From an uncultured Pseudomonadota bacterium (GTDB taxonomy: Bacteria; Myxococcota_A; UBA796; SXON01), in NCBI GenBank assembly GCA_903875225.1, contig CAIQVJ010000005.1, positions 1 to 60,045 on the forward strand: a stretch of 60,045 nt of DNA, written 5' to 3'. The position numbers and the translations under genes were made by a program. How positions within the stretch are numbered: position 1 is the stretch's first letter; each line of letters opens with the position of its first letter. The notes under the pieces are model-generated. The model searched no databases, was not told the DNA's origin, and saw only the letters and a program-made list of their open reading frames with translations. Positions 15,485 through 24,641 of the stretch are shown here, piece after piece.

Positions 15485-17413
15485 TCACTCGTCGTCGACG
15501 ATCTCGGTTCCGATGTCGAGCGTGACCCGGGGGGTGGGCGTCGCGGGGAGCGCAGCCGCTCCGGTGCCGAAGCCCATGTCGTCATCCGCCTCCTGCGTGG
15601 GGGCGTTGCGGGCGGCGGCATAGATCGACTCGGCGAGCCGCTGGGAGGCCATCGCGAGCGCTTCGTGGGCCTGGGCGATCAGTCTCAGCTCTCCGCCGTC
15701 CATCGCCCGATCGGCCTGGTAGAGCGCGTCGCGCAGGATGGCGTGGTCCTGCGCCGAGACCAGCGTGCCGTACTCGTCCAGCGAGCGGCGCGTGGTGTAG
15801 AGCAGTCCGTCGAGGCGGTTGCGCGCTTCCGTGGCGGCGCGCCGCTCGCGGTCGTGGCTGCGGTACTGCTCGGCGTCGGTGACCATCTTCGCCACGTCGG
15901 CCTCTGCGAGACCGGCCCCGGAGACGATCTTGGCCGAGTGCGCCTTGCCTGTTCCGCGATCCTTCGCGTGGACGTTCAGGATGCCGTTGCTGTCGAGCTC
16001 GAACGTGACCTCGATCTCGGGCATGCCGCGGGGGGCGGGAGGCAGGCCGTGGAGCTCGACGAAGCCGAGCGAGGTGTTGTCCTCCGTCATCTCGCGCTCA
16101 CCCTGCAGGACGTGCACCCGGACCATGTCCTGGTTGTCCTGCGCGGTGGTGAACATCTTGCTCTTGCGGCAGGGGATCGTCGTGTTGCGCGCGATGATCG
16201 GCTCGAACAGGCCGCCCTGGGTCTCGATGCCGAGCGAGAGCGGCGTGACGTCGAGCAGGAGCACGCCCTTCACCTCTCCACGGAGCACGGAGGCCTGGAT
16301 GGCCGCCCCGACCGCGACGACCTCGTCGGGGTTGATCCCACGCTCGGGCTGCTTCCCGAAGATCTCCAGCACCTTCTCCTGCACGCGCGCCATGCGCGTC
16401 ATGCCGCCCACCAACAACACGGCGTCGAGCTCGTCTGCCGTGAGACGCGCATCGTCGAGCGCCTGCCGGCATGGCGCCTCGAGGCGGTCGATGAGATCGG
16501 CGCACAGCCCCTCGAGCTGGCTGCGGGTGAGGTCCTGGGCCAGGTGCTTGGGGCCGCTCGCGGAGGAGCAGATGAACGGGAGGTGGATCTCGGTCTCGGT
16601 GGCGGACGAGAGCTCGTGCTTCGCCTTCTCCGCGCCCTCCTTCACGCGCTGCATGGCGATGGGGTCGTTCGAGAGATCGATCCCGGTCTCCTGCTTGAAG
16701 CGGGCGAGCATCCACTGGGCGATGCGGTTGTCGAAGTCCTCGCCTCCGAGGAACGTGTCGCCGTTCGTGGAGCGCACCTCGAACACGCCGTTGTCGATCT
16801 CCAGCACCGAGATGTCGAACGTGCCGCCACCGAGGTCGAACACCGCGACCCGTTCGTGGGCCTGTCGGCCGAGGCCGTAGGCGAGCGCGGCGGCGGTCGG
16901 CTCGTTGATGATGCGGAGCACCTCGAGCCCGGCGATCTTTCCTGCGTCCTTCGTCGCCTGCCGCTGCGCGTCGTTGAAGTAGGCGGGCACGGTGATGACC
17001 GCCTCGGTGACCTTCTCGCCAAGGTAGGCTTCAGCGACGCTGCGCATCCGCTCGAGCACCATCGCGGAGATCTGGGAGGGGGAGTAGTCGCGGTTGTCGA
17101 CGCGGATCCAGGCGTCGCCGTTGTCGGCTTCCTTGATGGTGTAGCCGACGTTCTTGATGCTCGTCTGCACCTCCGCCTCGGAGAAACGCCGCCCGATCAG
17201 GCGCTTTGCGACGGAGATCGTCCGCTGGGCGTTCGTGACCGCCTGGCGCCGGGCGATCTGGCCGACGAGCCGCTCGTTGTCCTTGCCGAACGCCACCACG
17301 GAGGGCGTGGTGCGGCTACCCTCATCGTTCGGGATCACCAGCGGGTCGCCGGCTTCCATGACGGCGACGCAAGAGTTGGTGGTTCCGAGGTCGATTCCGA
17401 TGACCTTTGACAT
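15485..17413 (-). CDS. dnaK: Hsp70 chaperone DnaK
   Basis: A complete 642-residue ATP-dependent chaperone. The actin-like ATPase domain (residues 1-380) has [43 protein letters not shown] and [14 protein letters not shown]. The substrate-binding domain follows ([17 protein letters not shown]). The C-terminus ends in an acidic EIVDDE tail. The lid region is short and Ala-rich compared with E. coli. grpE precedes it with a 3-bp gap; dnaJ is not in the window. It could be the housekeeping copy or one of several paralogues. Confidence 0.95.
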   Translation of the reverse strand: MSKVIGIDLGTTNSCVAVMEAGDPLVIPNDEGSRTTPSVVAFGKDNERLVGQIARRQAVTNAQRTISVAKRLIGRRFSEAEVQTSIKNVGYTIKEADNGDAWIRVDNRDYSPSQISAMVLERMRSVAEAYLGEKVTEAVITVPAYFNDAQRQATKDAGKIAGLEVLRIINEPTAAALAYGLGRQAHERVAVFDLGGGTFDISVLEIDNGVFEVRSTNGDTFLGGEDFDNRIAQWMLARFKQETGIDLSNDPIAMQRVKEGAEKAKHELSSATETEIHLPFICSSASGPKHLAQDLTRSQLEGLCADLIDRLEAPCRQALDDARLTADELDAVLLVGGMTRMARVQEKVLEIFGKQPERGINPDEVVAVGAAIQASVLRGEVKGVLLLDVTPLSLGIETQGGLFEPIIARNTTIPCRKSKMFTTAQDNQDMVRVHVLQGEREMTEDNTSLGFVELHGLPPAPRGMPEIEVTFELDSNGILNVHAKDRGTGKAHSAKIVSGAGLAEADVAKMVTDAEQYRSHDRERRAATEARNRLDGLLYTTRRSLDEYGTLVSAQDHAILRDALYQADRAMDGGELRLIAQAHEALAMASQRLAESIYAAARNAPTQEADDDMGFGTGAAALPATPTPRVTLDIGTEIVDDE

Positions 17414-17416
17414 GCG

Positions 17417-18355
17417 TTACTCTTGAGGTTCCGGGGGTTGCTCGGCTGCGTTCGAGGGTTCGTCCGCAGCAGAGGGAGTAGTGGTGACGGGTTCGGCCAG
17501 CGCCGCGCCGTCCAGTGTAACCGGGCTTTCCGCCGCGTCGGGGGCAGACTCGGTGGCGTGCGCTGCGGAAACGATGACGCGTGGCGCCTGGAACAGTCGG
17601 CCGTGAAGGCGCCACCCGGGGGTGGCCTCGTCGACGATGAGCCCGGGCTCGACGCCCGGAACGGAGACATGAAGCACGGCTTCGTGGACCTCGGGATCGA
17701 ACGTCGTGCCGGACTGGGCAGGAATCCGCTCCACACCCGCGCGCCGGAGCACCGTGCGGAACTGCTCTACGATCATGTGCAGGCCGCTCATCAGCTGCTC
17801 CTGCCCCGACTCTGCATGACGCCAGGCGCGCTCCACGTTGCCCGCGGTCTCGATGAACGAGCGAAGGAGCTTCTCCTCACCGACCCGCTCGGCCCCTTCC
17901 TTCTCCTTCCTTGCGCGCTGCCGGAACCTGTCGAAGTCGTCGCTCTGCGTGCGGAAGGCGGCCCTGAGTTCGAGGAGCTGCGCGTCTGCGACGGCGCGCG
18001 CCTCGATGGTGCGGTCGAGCTCCTCGGTGAGACGGAGCATGCGCTCCGCCTGCTCCCGAAGCCGGGCCTGCAGCAGGACGAGGCGCTCGTCGGGCGGCTC
18101 CGGGCGACGAGCCTCCCGGGCAGCGTGGCGCGGCGAGTCGAAGTCGATGTCCCCGGGCTCGCTGTGGGGGGCGTGGCGCACCGGTTTGCGGACCGCCCTG
18201 TCCACCGCCGCCAGGGCGGCCTCGAGCAGCGCCGGATCGATCTCCACGGCGAGCCCCGCGTCGATGTGCCCCGGCTCGGTTCCCCTGTCTGCGTGGGAGG
18301 CGTCCGGCGGCTTGCCGCCACACGCGTTGGGTTCGAGGTCGTCGGGGTCGGTCAT
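17417..18355 (-). CDS. grpE: nucleotide exchange factor GrpE, extended
   Basis: GrpE drives ADP release from DnaK. At 312 residues it is well above the usual ~190. The core runs from a long coiled coil (LLQARLREQAERMLRLTEEL) through FDRFRQRARKEKEGAERVGEEKLLRSFIETAGNVERA, split here by family landmarks, to the C-terminal beta wing (FDPEVHEAVLHVSVPGVEPGLIVDEATPGW). The extra length is a ~95-residue acidic N-terminal extension and a ~50-residue Ala/Pro/Glu-rich C-terminal tail. It is first in grpE-dnaK, with a TATGCT -10 candidate upstream and no CIRCE element visible. Confidence 0.9.
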   Translation of the reverse strand: MTDPDDLEPNACGGKPPDASHADRGTEPGHIDAGLAVEIDPALLEAALAAVDRAVRKPVRHAPHSEPGDIDFDSPRHAAREARRPEPPDERLVLLQARLREQAERMLRLTEELDRTIEARAVADAQLLELRAAFRTQSDDFDRFRQRARKEKEGAERVGEEKLLRSFIETAGNVERAWRHAESGQEQLMSGLHMIVEQFRTVLRRAGVERIPAQSGTTFDPEVHEAVLHVSVPGVEPGLIVDEATPGWRLHGRLFQAPRVIVSAAHATESAPDAAESPVTLDGAALAEPVTTTPSAADEPSNAAEQPPEPQE

Positions 18356-18377
18356 GAGGCGTCGCGTTCCGAGTCTA

Positions 18378-18383
18378 GCATAG
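18378..18383 (-). promoter_or_regulatory. candidate -10 element (TATGCT) of grpE-dnaK
   Basis: TATGCT on the minus strand would start transcription near 18371, about 16 nt before grpE ATG. I find no good TTGACA-like -35, no CIRCE repeat and no clear sigma32 element, so heat-shock control is not readable here. Confidence 0.35.
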
Positions 18384-18415
18384 AAAAGTCGGGAGCAGTC
18401 AGGGACAGGGTGTGG

Positions 18416-19546
18416 TTAACGCGCCGGCCGCAGGCGCTGGCAAAGCCGCATTGCAACATGGTCGAGCACGGGGACGTCTTTCTTTCGGATCCGCAAGGTT
18501 TCGCCCTCCTGGCACACGGTGCCTCGGCGCAGCATCCATTCGGGAGCGGAGAGCGTGAGCCCCGTCAGCGCCGCAAGGTGGTCGAGATCGAGGCCATCTA
18601 CATGCCGAAGTGTGGATCCCACGATCTCCGCGGCGAGCTCCATCGGGGGTACGACCTCTACCACGGGCATGGGGTCGACGATGTAGGGGTCCACCGCGGG
18701 GGTCGAGCGTGTGCGACGGTGGTCGGGGCGAAACCCGTGGGCGGATGCGCCCAGGCCGACCCAGGGCCGGGCGCGCCAGTAGTGCTCGTTGTGCAGGCAT
18801 CGGTGCCCCGACGCTGCGAAATTCGAAACCTCGTACCTGTCCAGCCCGATCGCCTCGAGCCGCTCGACCGCGAGGTCGTACATCTCGCGCCACAGGTCGT
18901 CGGCCTCGTCTGACAGCCCAAGGCGCCCCTCTGCGCGCCCAAAGGGCGTGTCCGGCTCGATGGTGAGCCCGTAGAGAGACACGTGCTGGGGGGGATCTGC
19001 GCAGATCACGTCGAGGTCACGCTCGAAGTCGGTGACAGTCTGTCCGGGCACTGCGAACATCAGGTCGACCGATATCGAGGCGAACCCGATCTTTCGTGCT
19101 GCGTCGTACACCTCTCGTCCTTCCCTGGCCGAGTGTGCGCGGGCGAGCCTCCGGGCCACCGCCGGCTGGAAGCTCTGGACCCCCAACGAGACCCGGTTCA
19201 CGCCGATGGCGTGCAGATCCCCGAGGCGCCCGGCGTCGAGCCTGCCCGGGTTGACCTCTGCGCTGACCTCGGCCCCCTCTGCGGGGTCCACCGCCGCCAG
19301 GATTCGCGCCAGTTCGGACGGATCGGCCTGCGAAGGGGTCCCGCCGCCAAAATACACGCTGTTGGGACGCCCCGGAAACCACGCGCGCTCGGCCTCCCAT
19401 TGCCGGATCACCGCTTCGGTGTACGCCCTTTCGGGCCTCTCCCTCCTCGCATCGACCGCGAACGCGCAGTACGGGCAGCGGACCGCGCACCAGGGGACGT
19501 GTACGTAGACGCCGAAGGATGTCGCGGATGGCGGCGTGGTGCGAAT
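18416..19546 (-). CDS. hemW: HemW-like radical SAM protein (5' end unresolved)
   Basis: HemW-type proteins bind heme and one [4Fe-4S] cluster and are often misnamed oxygen-independent coproporphyrinogen oxidase. Reading back in frame, the cluster motif VPWCAVRCPYC (CxxxCxxC, codons 19489-19466) is preceded by SFGVYV, exactly as in HemW. Downstream are NSVYFGGGTPSQ, GVNRVSLGVQSF, SVDLMFAVPGQT, YGLTIEPDTPFGR and HNEHYWR. No ATG, GTG or TTG occurs upstream of the motif in this frame; the first is GTG 19411, which would remove the cluster. ATT 19546 is used here only as a provisional boundary. The remaining options are another rare start or a sequence error. Confidence 0.75.
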   Translation of the reverse strand: MRTTPPSATSFGVYVHVPWCAVRCPYCAFAVDARRERPERAYTEAVIRQWEAERAWFPGRPNSVYFGGGTPSQADPSELARILAAVDPAEGAEVSAEVNPGRLDAGRLGDLHAIGVNRVSLGVQSFQPAVARRLARAHSAREGREVYDAARKIGFASISVDLMFAVPGQTVTDFERDLDVICADPPQHVSLYGLTIEPDTPFGRAEGRLGLSDEADDLWREMYDLAVERLEAIGLDRYEVSNFAASGHRCLHNEHYWRARPWVGLGASAHGFRPDHRRTRSTPAVDPYIVDPMPVVEVVPPMELAAEIVGSTLRHVDGLDLDHLAALTGLTLSAPEWMLRRGTVCQEGETLRIRKKDVPVLDHVAMRLCQRLRPAR

Positions 19547-19665
19547 GAGGGGTCGTGCCGCACCGAGCGTAGCATGGGGGCGGGATCGGTAGCTCGGTAG
19601 CGCCCACGCCCACGAAGGCGGATCCCTCAGGTATCCCTGTGAAAACGCGATAGCTACCGCGTCAC

Positions 19666-22197
19666 ATGAGCTTGAACACCCCGGTTTGTCGTCACCTCGA
19701 CAATGGCATGCCCGTATACGTCGACCCCAGCGGCACCGCAGACGTGGCGGCCGTGTACCTCTGGATGGACGTGGGAAGTCGCGATGAAGGCCCCGGAATG
19801 GAGGGTGCCGCCCACTTCGTGGAGCACCTCGTGTTCAAGGGCACGGCATCCTACGGCGTTGGCGGTGTCGCCCGGGCCGTGGAGGGCGCCGGCGGCGATC
19901 TGAACGCCTGGACGAGCTTCGACGAGACCGTGTTCCACGCCACCGGTCCGGCGGCGTCTGCCCCCGGGTTCGTGACCCTGCTCGCAGAGATGGCGCGCAC
20001 GGCCCGGATGGACCCGGATGAGCTCGAGCGCGAGCGCCTCGTCGTGGCGGAGGAGATCCGCGCTCGGGACGACGACCCGGAGATGCTGGTGAGCGAGGCG
20101 CTGTTCGGCCTCGCGTTCGGCCTGCATCCGTATGGCCGGCCCATCATCGGGTTCGAAAAGACGGTCAAGTCCATGGATCGTGGCGCCCTGCGCAGGTTCT
20201 ACGAGACGATGTACGCGCCATCGAACGCGTGCCTCGCCGTGGTGGGCCCCGTGGACGTCGATGCCGTCATGGCGGCTGCGACCGCGGCGCTCTCGGGCGG
20301 GGCCCCGCGGCCCGGCCGGCAGGTGCGACCCACCGTCGACATGGGGGGCGAGGCAAGAAAAAAGACCATGCGTACTCCGTTTTCGGCGACACGGGTCGAG
20401 ATCGGGTGGCGCGTGCCGGGCCAGGACAGCCCGCGGACGCCCGTGCTCGACACACTGGCCACCCTGCTCGGGGGGGGCGCGTCGGCACCGTTGGACACCC
20501 GGCTGCGGCGTGAGCTGGGCGTCTGTCTCTCTGCTTCGGCGTCGCTCCAGACCGAGGCGGATGGAGGCGTGTTCGTGGTCTCGCTGGATGTGGCGGACGG
20601 CAAGTATGCCGCGGCCATGGAGGGCCTTCGCGGCGTGCTCGTCGGGGTCCAGGCGGGGGTTGGACCTGCCGAGTTGGCGAGGGCAAAGGCGCAGATCCTC
20701 GCGGATCGCGTGTACGCTCGCGAGAGCGTGGAGGGGCGGGCGCACCAGATCGTGTTCCACGACCGACGCTTCGGCGACATCACCGCCGGTCGCCGCTACG
20801 ATGCAGCCGTCGCCGGGCTCGACGCCGCCACGGTGACCGAGGAGGCACGGCTCCTCGACCTGGACGCCGCCTGCGTGGTGGTCCTGGAGCCGAAGACGCG
20901 CCGCCGGTCCACGCGGGTGGCCACGCTGCACACCCCACCCGTCAAGCTCGCTCCTGGTCCGCGGACGATCACGCTCGAGAACGGAACCCGGATCCTGCTG
21001 CAGCCGGACGCCTCCGAGCTCACCGCGGTCCGCATCGTCGGCGTCGGGGGGCACCTGCTCGCGCGCCCATCGAGCGCCGGTCGCGTCTCCGCCTGGTCCC
21101 GCATGGTCACCCGGGGCACGGAGAACTGCCCCGCGACCGACTTCGCCGGGCGCGTGGAGCAGCTCGCCGCCGGCATGAGCTCGTTCGTCGGACGAAGCTC
21201 GCAGGGGCTCCGCGCAGACGTGCTCGCCGAACATGCCCGTGAGGCGCTCCTGCTCGCGTGCGACGTGCTCGTCCGTCCCGCGTTCGACGGCGCGGAATTC
21301 GAGTCCGTCCGCGCCGAGATGCTCGAGGAGCTGGAGCAGGCCGACGACGAGGCCGGCGACCGTCTCTCGGAGGCCATGTGGTCCACGTGCTTCCCGCGCC
21401 ACCCGTGGTCCGTGCGGCCGTCCGGCACGCGCGACACGCTCAAGCACATCCGCCCGGGCCAGCTCCGCGCGGATCACTTCCGGTGGGCCTGTGGGAAGAA
21501 CCTCGTCGTGGTGGTCGCGGGGGACTTCGACCCCGAGATGGCCGAGCGCGTGCTCCGGCACCAGCTTGGCCGGCTGCCCGTCGGGAGCCCGGTGGAGCCG
21601 ACCCCGACGGAGCGATGGGGCGAGGCCGCTCGCGTCCGGCGGCATGCAGGTTGGGAGCAGACGCACATCGCTGCGGTCTGGCCGGGGCTCGGCGTCCGGG
21701 ATCGGGACACGCCGGCGCTCGAGATCATGTCCGCCGCGCTCGGGAGCCAGGGCGGGCGGCTCTTCGACGAGGTGCGCGAGAAGCGCGGCCTGGCCTACGG
21801 CGTGGGCTGCTCGGTGCTCGACGGCATCGTTCCGGGCGTGTTCAGCGCCTCGCTCGCCACCGACCCGAAGAAGGCCAACGAGGCGGAGCGGGCGCTCCTC
21901 GACTGCATGCTCGCCGCGCGCGAGGGGCTGGAGGACGTGGAGATCGAGCGGGCCCGCCAGCAGATCCTCGGCGGACTCGACGCTGACCGCCAGCACGTGG
22001 GCAGTCGTGCGAGCGCGATCGCCTACCACGTGGCCTATGACCTGGCGCTTGGGGAAGACGTCGGCGACCCGGTCAAGTGGGCGCGCCGGCGGTACGAGAC
22101 CGTGACCGGGGAGGACGTACGCCGCGTGGCGAACGAGGTGCTGTCGGCGCCGTGCCGTGTGTTCCGCGTGGACCCGAAGCGGGACCGCGCCACGTGA
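19666..22197 (+). CDS. M16 family zinc metallopeptidase (two M16 modules)
   Basis: The 843-residue processing-protease-like protein has no signal peptide. The first module has the inverted zinc motif HFVEH (residues 50-54), with the downstream Glu in ERERLVVAEEI. The second module (from about residue 430, RTITLENGTRILLQPDAS) lacks the HxxEH motif, as is normal for the non-catalytic half, and keeps the late FDEVREKRGLAYGVG motif. It is first in a four-gene operon with overlapping stops and starts. TA is 9 nt before ATG. hemW is divergent. Substrate is unknown. Confidence 0.9.
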   Translation: MSLNTPVCRHLDNGMPVYVDPSGTADVAAVYLWMDVGSRDEGPGMEGAAHFVEHLVFKGTASYGVGGVARAVEGAGGDLNAWTSFDETVFHATGPAASAPGFVTLLAEMARTARMDPDELERERLVVAEEIRARDDDPEMLVSEALFGLAFGLHPYGRPIIGFEKTVKSMDRGALRRFYETMYAPSNACLAVVGPVDVDAVMAAATAALSGGAPRPGRQVRPTVDMGGEARKKTMRTPFSATRVEIGWRVPGQDSPRTPVLDTLATLLGGGASAPLDTRLRRELGVCLSASASLQTEADGGVFVVSLDVADGKYAAAMEGLRGVLVGVQAGVGPAELARAKAQILADRVYARESVEGRAHQIVFHDRRFGDITAGRRYDAAVAGLDAATVTEEARLLDLDAACVVVLEPKTRRRSTRVATLHTPPVKLAPGPRTITLENGTRILLQPDASELTAVRIVGVGGHLLARPSSAGRVSAWSRMVTRGTENCPATDFAGRVEQLAAGMSSFVGRSSQGLRADVLAEHAREALLLACDVLVRPAFDGAEFESVRAEMLEELEQADDEAGDRLSEAMWSTCFPRHPWSVRPSGTRDTLKHIRPGQLRADHFRWACGKNLVVVVAGDFDPEMAERVLRHQLGRLPVGSPVEPTPTERWGEAARVRRHAGWEQTHIAAVWPGLGVRDRDTPALEIMSAALGSQGGRLFDEVREKRGLAYGVGCSVLDGIVPGVFSASLATDPKKANEAERALLDCMLAAREGLEDVEIERARQQILGGLDADRQHVGSRASAIAYHVAYDLALGEDVGDPVKWARRRYETVTGEDVRRVANEVLSAPCRVFRVDPKRDRAT

Positions 22198-23378
22198 GCG
22201 CTCCCGACGACTCCCCCAGCGAGCTTCGGGTCCGGGACCTGCTGCGCCTCGGGGAGCTCGTAGCGCCGCGAGTGTGCGGCGAGGCGCTCGCGCAGGTCGT
22301 GGGCGCGCGGGGCTGGAAGCGCCCCCGGTTCGCGAAGGGCCTCCGGATGTTCCTGCGGTGCGGCGTGCCCGACCCCTGGGACCCCGACTCTCCCGACGTC
22401 CCGCTCGACCTGCAGAACGTCGGGATCCCCGACCGGCGCGCGGTCGCTCCCCACGCAGCGCCTCCAAGGGCCGCTGCGCCTGCCGGTCCGGCGCTCAATC
22501 CCCGGATCCCGATGCCCTCCCGCCCGGCCCCTTCCGAGGGCGGCGCGAGCAGCGTTGCGGGGCTCGTCGGCCAGACACGCCGGGATGACACGGCGGACCT
22601 GCGACGCAAGATGCAGGAGAAGGAAGGCGCGTGGACCGGGCGCCCCCGCGCGCCGGTCGGCGGCGACAGCCAGCGCATCGCGCAGCCCGTGAAGCCGATG
22701 CCGATGCGCCCCGACATGGCGAACCCGGGTGCAGCGCCTCCCGGGCCCGCGGGGCGCCCTGTCGGCACCGCGCGTCCCGCGGTCCCGGCGGCCCCGCGCA
22801 TGTCCGTCGCTCCCGAGCCCTCCCGCGCGGCTCCGGTCCCCCGCCCCGCCGCCTTTGGAGCGCAGCCTGTGCGTCCCGAGCCGGGCGAACGGGTGCTCCC
22901 GCCACGGGCCGCGCCCCCCACCGGCAAGATCTCGGGTCCGGCCCCCCGGAGCGGTGGCTTTCGCATGGCGGGGAGCACGGCCCGCTCGAGCCTGGGTGCG
23001 GAGCCGGAGGAGCTGCCGCTAGACGCCCCGGCCCCCCCGGCGTCGAGCGTGAACGTCCAGGACGGCCCCGAGGAGATGCCCCTCGACGGTGCGCCCGCTC
23101 CGGTGGCGAAGCCGGCGGCGGCGCCCCCGGCGGTTCGACCTGTGAGGCCGGGTGGCCTGGACGACCTGTTCGGGATGGGGGCCGAGCCCACCACCCGCAT
23201 CCGGATCCCGAAGGCGGAGCCCAGGCCCGATGGGGAGCAGAAGCCCCGCCGGCCGATGGTCACGGATCCCGCCACCATGGTCGGTGGGATCGATCGCCGG
23301 CCTCCACCGCCGAAGCCGCCGGTGGTCAAGCCGTCCGGCACGGGCGGGGGTGGATCGAACGACATGCCGGACGAATGA
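22194..23378 (+). CDS. proline-rich protein of unknown function
   Basis: I do not recognise the family. Start GTG 22194 overlaps the peptidase stop (GTGA). Of 394 residues, the first ~80 look folded and helical (LRVRDLLRLGELVAPRVCG, RPRFAKGLRMFLRCGV). The rest is low-complexity, Pro/Ala/Arg/Gly-rich and presumably disordered, with a repeated acidic motif (EPEELPLDA and GPEEMPLDG, plus PGGLDDLFGMG) that could be short linear binding sites. It lacks signal and membrane segments. Its operon place between a peptidase and a membrane protein suggests a scaffold, but that is inference. Confidence 0.7.
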   Translation: MSAPDDSPSELRVRDLLRLGELVAPRVCGEALAQVVGARGWKRPRFAKGLRMFLRCGVPDPWDPDSPDVPLDLQNVGIPDRRAVAPHAAPPRAAAPAGPALNPRIPMPSRPAPSEGGASSVAGLVGQTRRDDTADLRRKMQEKEGAWTGRPRAPVGGDSQRIAQPVKPMPMRPDMANPGAAPPGPAGRPVGTARPAVPAAPRMSVAPEPSRAAPVPRPAAFGAQPVRPEPGERVLPPRAAPPTGKISGPAPRSGGFRMAGSTARSSLGAEPEELPLDAPAPPASSVNVQDGPEEMPLDGAPAPVAKPAAAPPAVRPVRPGGLDDLFGMGAEPTTRIRIPKAEPRPDGEQKPRRPMVTDPATMVGGIDRRPPPPKPPVVKPSGTGGGGSNDMPDE

Positions 23379-23381
23379 GCG

Positions 23382-24641
23382 GTGTACGGCCCTCCGCCTG
23401 ATCCTGCGCAGGTGCTGGTGGCCGTGCCGTGGGGCGCCTGGGCGCTCTCGGGGATCGTGGCCGTGGTCGCGTTGCTCGCCGCGACCCGGGCCCGTGGGGT
23501 GTGGCAGTTCGCGCTCGCGACCCTGGGCGGGCTCGTCGGCCTGACGATGCCGATGCTCGGGATGGCGGGCGTGGCCGTGTTCGGGAGCTACCCGACGATC
23601 GACAAGGCCGGTTCCCTGCATTTCTTCCGCGAGGGCGTGCACTGGCACCTGCTCGACGCGAGCGACCCCGGCGTGCAGCTCATCGGGGTGCACCTCGGAC
23701 ACCTCTGGGTCGTGCAGGCGCTCAACGTGGGGATGCCGGACTGGGCGGCGTTCAACGTCGAGAGCCTCTTGAACCTGTGGCTGGCGTGGCTCTGCGTGGC
23801 GGTCTGGTTGGAGCACCGGTGCGGAGACCGCCGGATCGCCCTGCTGCTCGGCATCCCGTTCGCGCTCAACCTGCACCAGCTTCGGGACATCAACTGGTAC
23901 ACCGTGGAGAAGACCGCGATCTTCGTGCTGCCCCTCTGGTCGTGGTGCGTCGGGAAGGGCAAGCGCTTCGGCTGCTTCGCAGTGGGCGCGTCGGCGATGT
24001 TCCTGAACGTCTACATGGGCGTGCTGATCGCTGCGATGGGCGCGTGGTGGGGGCTGCGCGGGATGGTGCGCCGGGACAGGGCGGCGATGGAGTGCGTGGC
24101 GGCGACGGCGCTTGGGATGCTCCCATTCGGGGTGTGGCAGGGCGTGCTGATGCACGGCGCCCACGCACCGGGCTCACCGGAGCAGTTCCTGACGCAGCGG
24201 GCGGCGCTCGATGTCGTCTCGTTGGTGCCCTGGGAGTGGAACCGGCTGGAGGGGTGGCGATCGATGAGTCCGCTCGTGCTCTCGCTCGCCGGGCTCTGGG
24301 TGTGGGGGGAGGCGATCTGGCGACGGTCTGGCTGGGTCATCTCCGGCGCCGTGCTCGCGACGCTGATCGCGCTCGGCCCCGTTGGAAACCCGTTGTACAT
24401 GGTGCTTTTCGACCTGGTCCCCGGGTTCTGGCGCGTCGCCAAGCCCGAGGCGTTCTTCTTCATCCCGTGGCTGCTCGCCGTGACCGCCGCAGCGGAGGTG
24501 CTGGCCGGGGCCCGCTTGTCGCACCGGATGGTCGGCGCACTCGCGGCCTGCCTGGTCGTCGGCTGGCTCTGGGGCGTGCGATCGCACCCTGTGTACCCGG
24601 CGTACTACAGCCGCCCTCCCGCCCCGAGCGCCGCACGATGA
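23382..24641 (+). CDS. polytopic membrane protein, unknown function
   Basis: The 419-residue product starts at GTG 23382, 3 bp after the preceding stop. It has about nine to eleven hydrophobic segments (WGAWALSGIVAVVALLAA, FALATLGGLVGLTMPMLGMA, LLNLWLAWLCVAVWL, PWLLAVTAAAEVL). The hydrophilic loop after the second segment carries Asp and His. The layout recalls GT-C glycosyltransferase-like or YfhO-like membrane proteins, but no diagnostic motif is visible. The stop overlaps the mutY start (ATGA). Confidence 0.72.
   Translation: MYGPPPDPAQVLVAVPWGAWALSGIVAVVALLAATRARGVWQFALATLGGLVGLTMPMLGMAGVAVFGSYPTIDKAGSLHFFREGVHWHLLDASDPGVQLIGVHLGHLWVVQALNVGMPDWAAFNVESLLNLWLAWLCVAVWLEHRCGDRRIALLLGIPFALNLHQLRDINWYTVEKTAIFVLPLWSWCVGKGKRFGCFAVGASAMFLNVYMGVLIAAMGAWWGLRGMVRRDRAAMECVAATALGMLPFGVWQGVLMHGAHAPGSPEQFLTQRAALDVVSLVPWEWNRLEGWRSMSPLVLSLAGLWVWGEAIWRRSGWVISGAVLATLIALGPVGNPLYMVLFDLVPGFWRVAKPEAFFFIPWLLAVTAAAEVLAGARLSHRMVGALAACLVVGWLWGVRSHPVYPAYYSRPPAPSAAR

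Noticed and set aside
18356..18415. CIRCE/HrcA operator or sigma32 promoter before grpE
   Set aside because: No TTAGCACTC-type inverted repeat and no CTTGAA/CCCCAT pair were found; only a plain TATGCT.
19409..19411. GTG 19411 as the hemW start
   Set aside because: It would delete the CxxxCxxC iron-sulfur motif that is clearly encoded in frame just upstream.
19654..22467. 937-codon open frame on the minus strand opposite the M16 peptidase gene
   Set aside because: High GC keeps the antisense third-codon frame open. The protein is Arg/His/Gly/Ala-rich with no motif, while the plus strand has a complete M16 protein.
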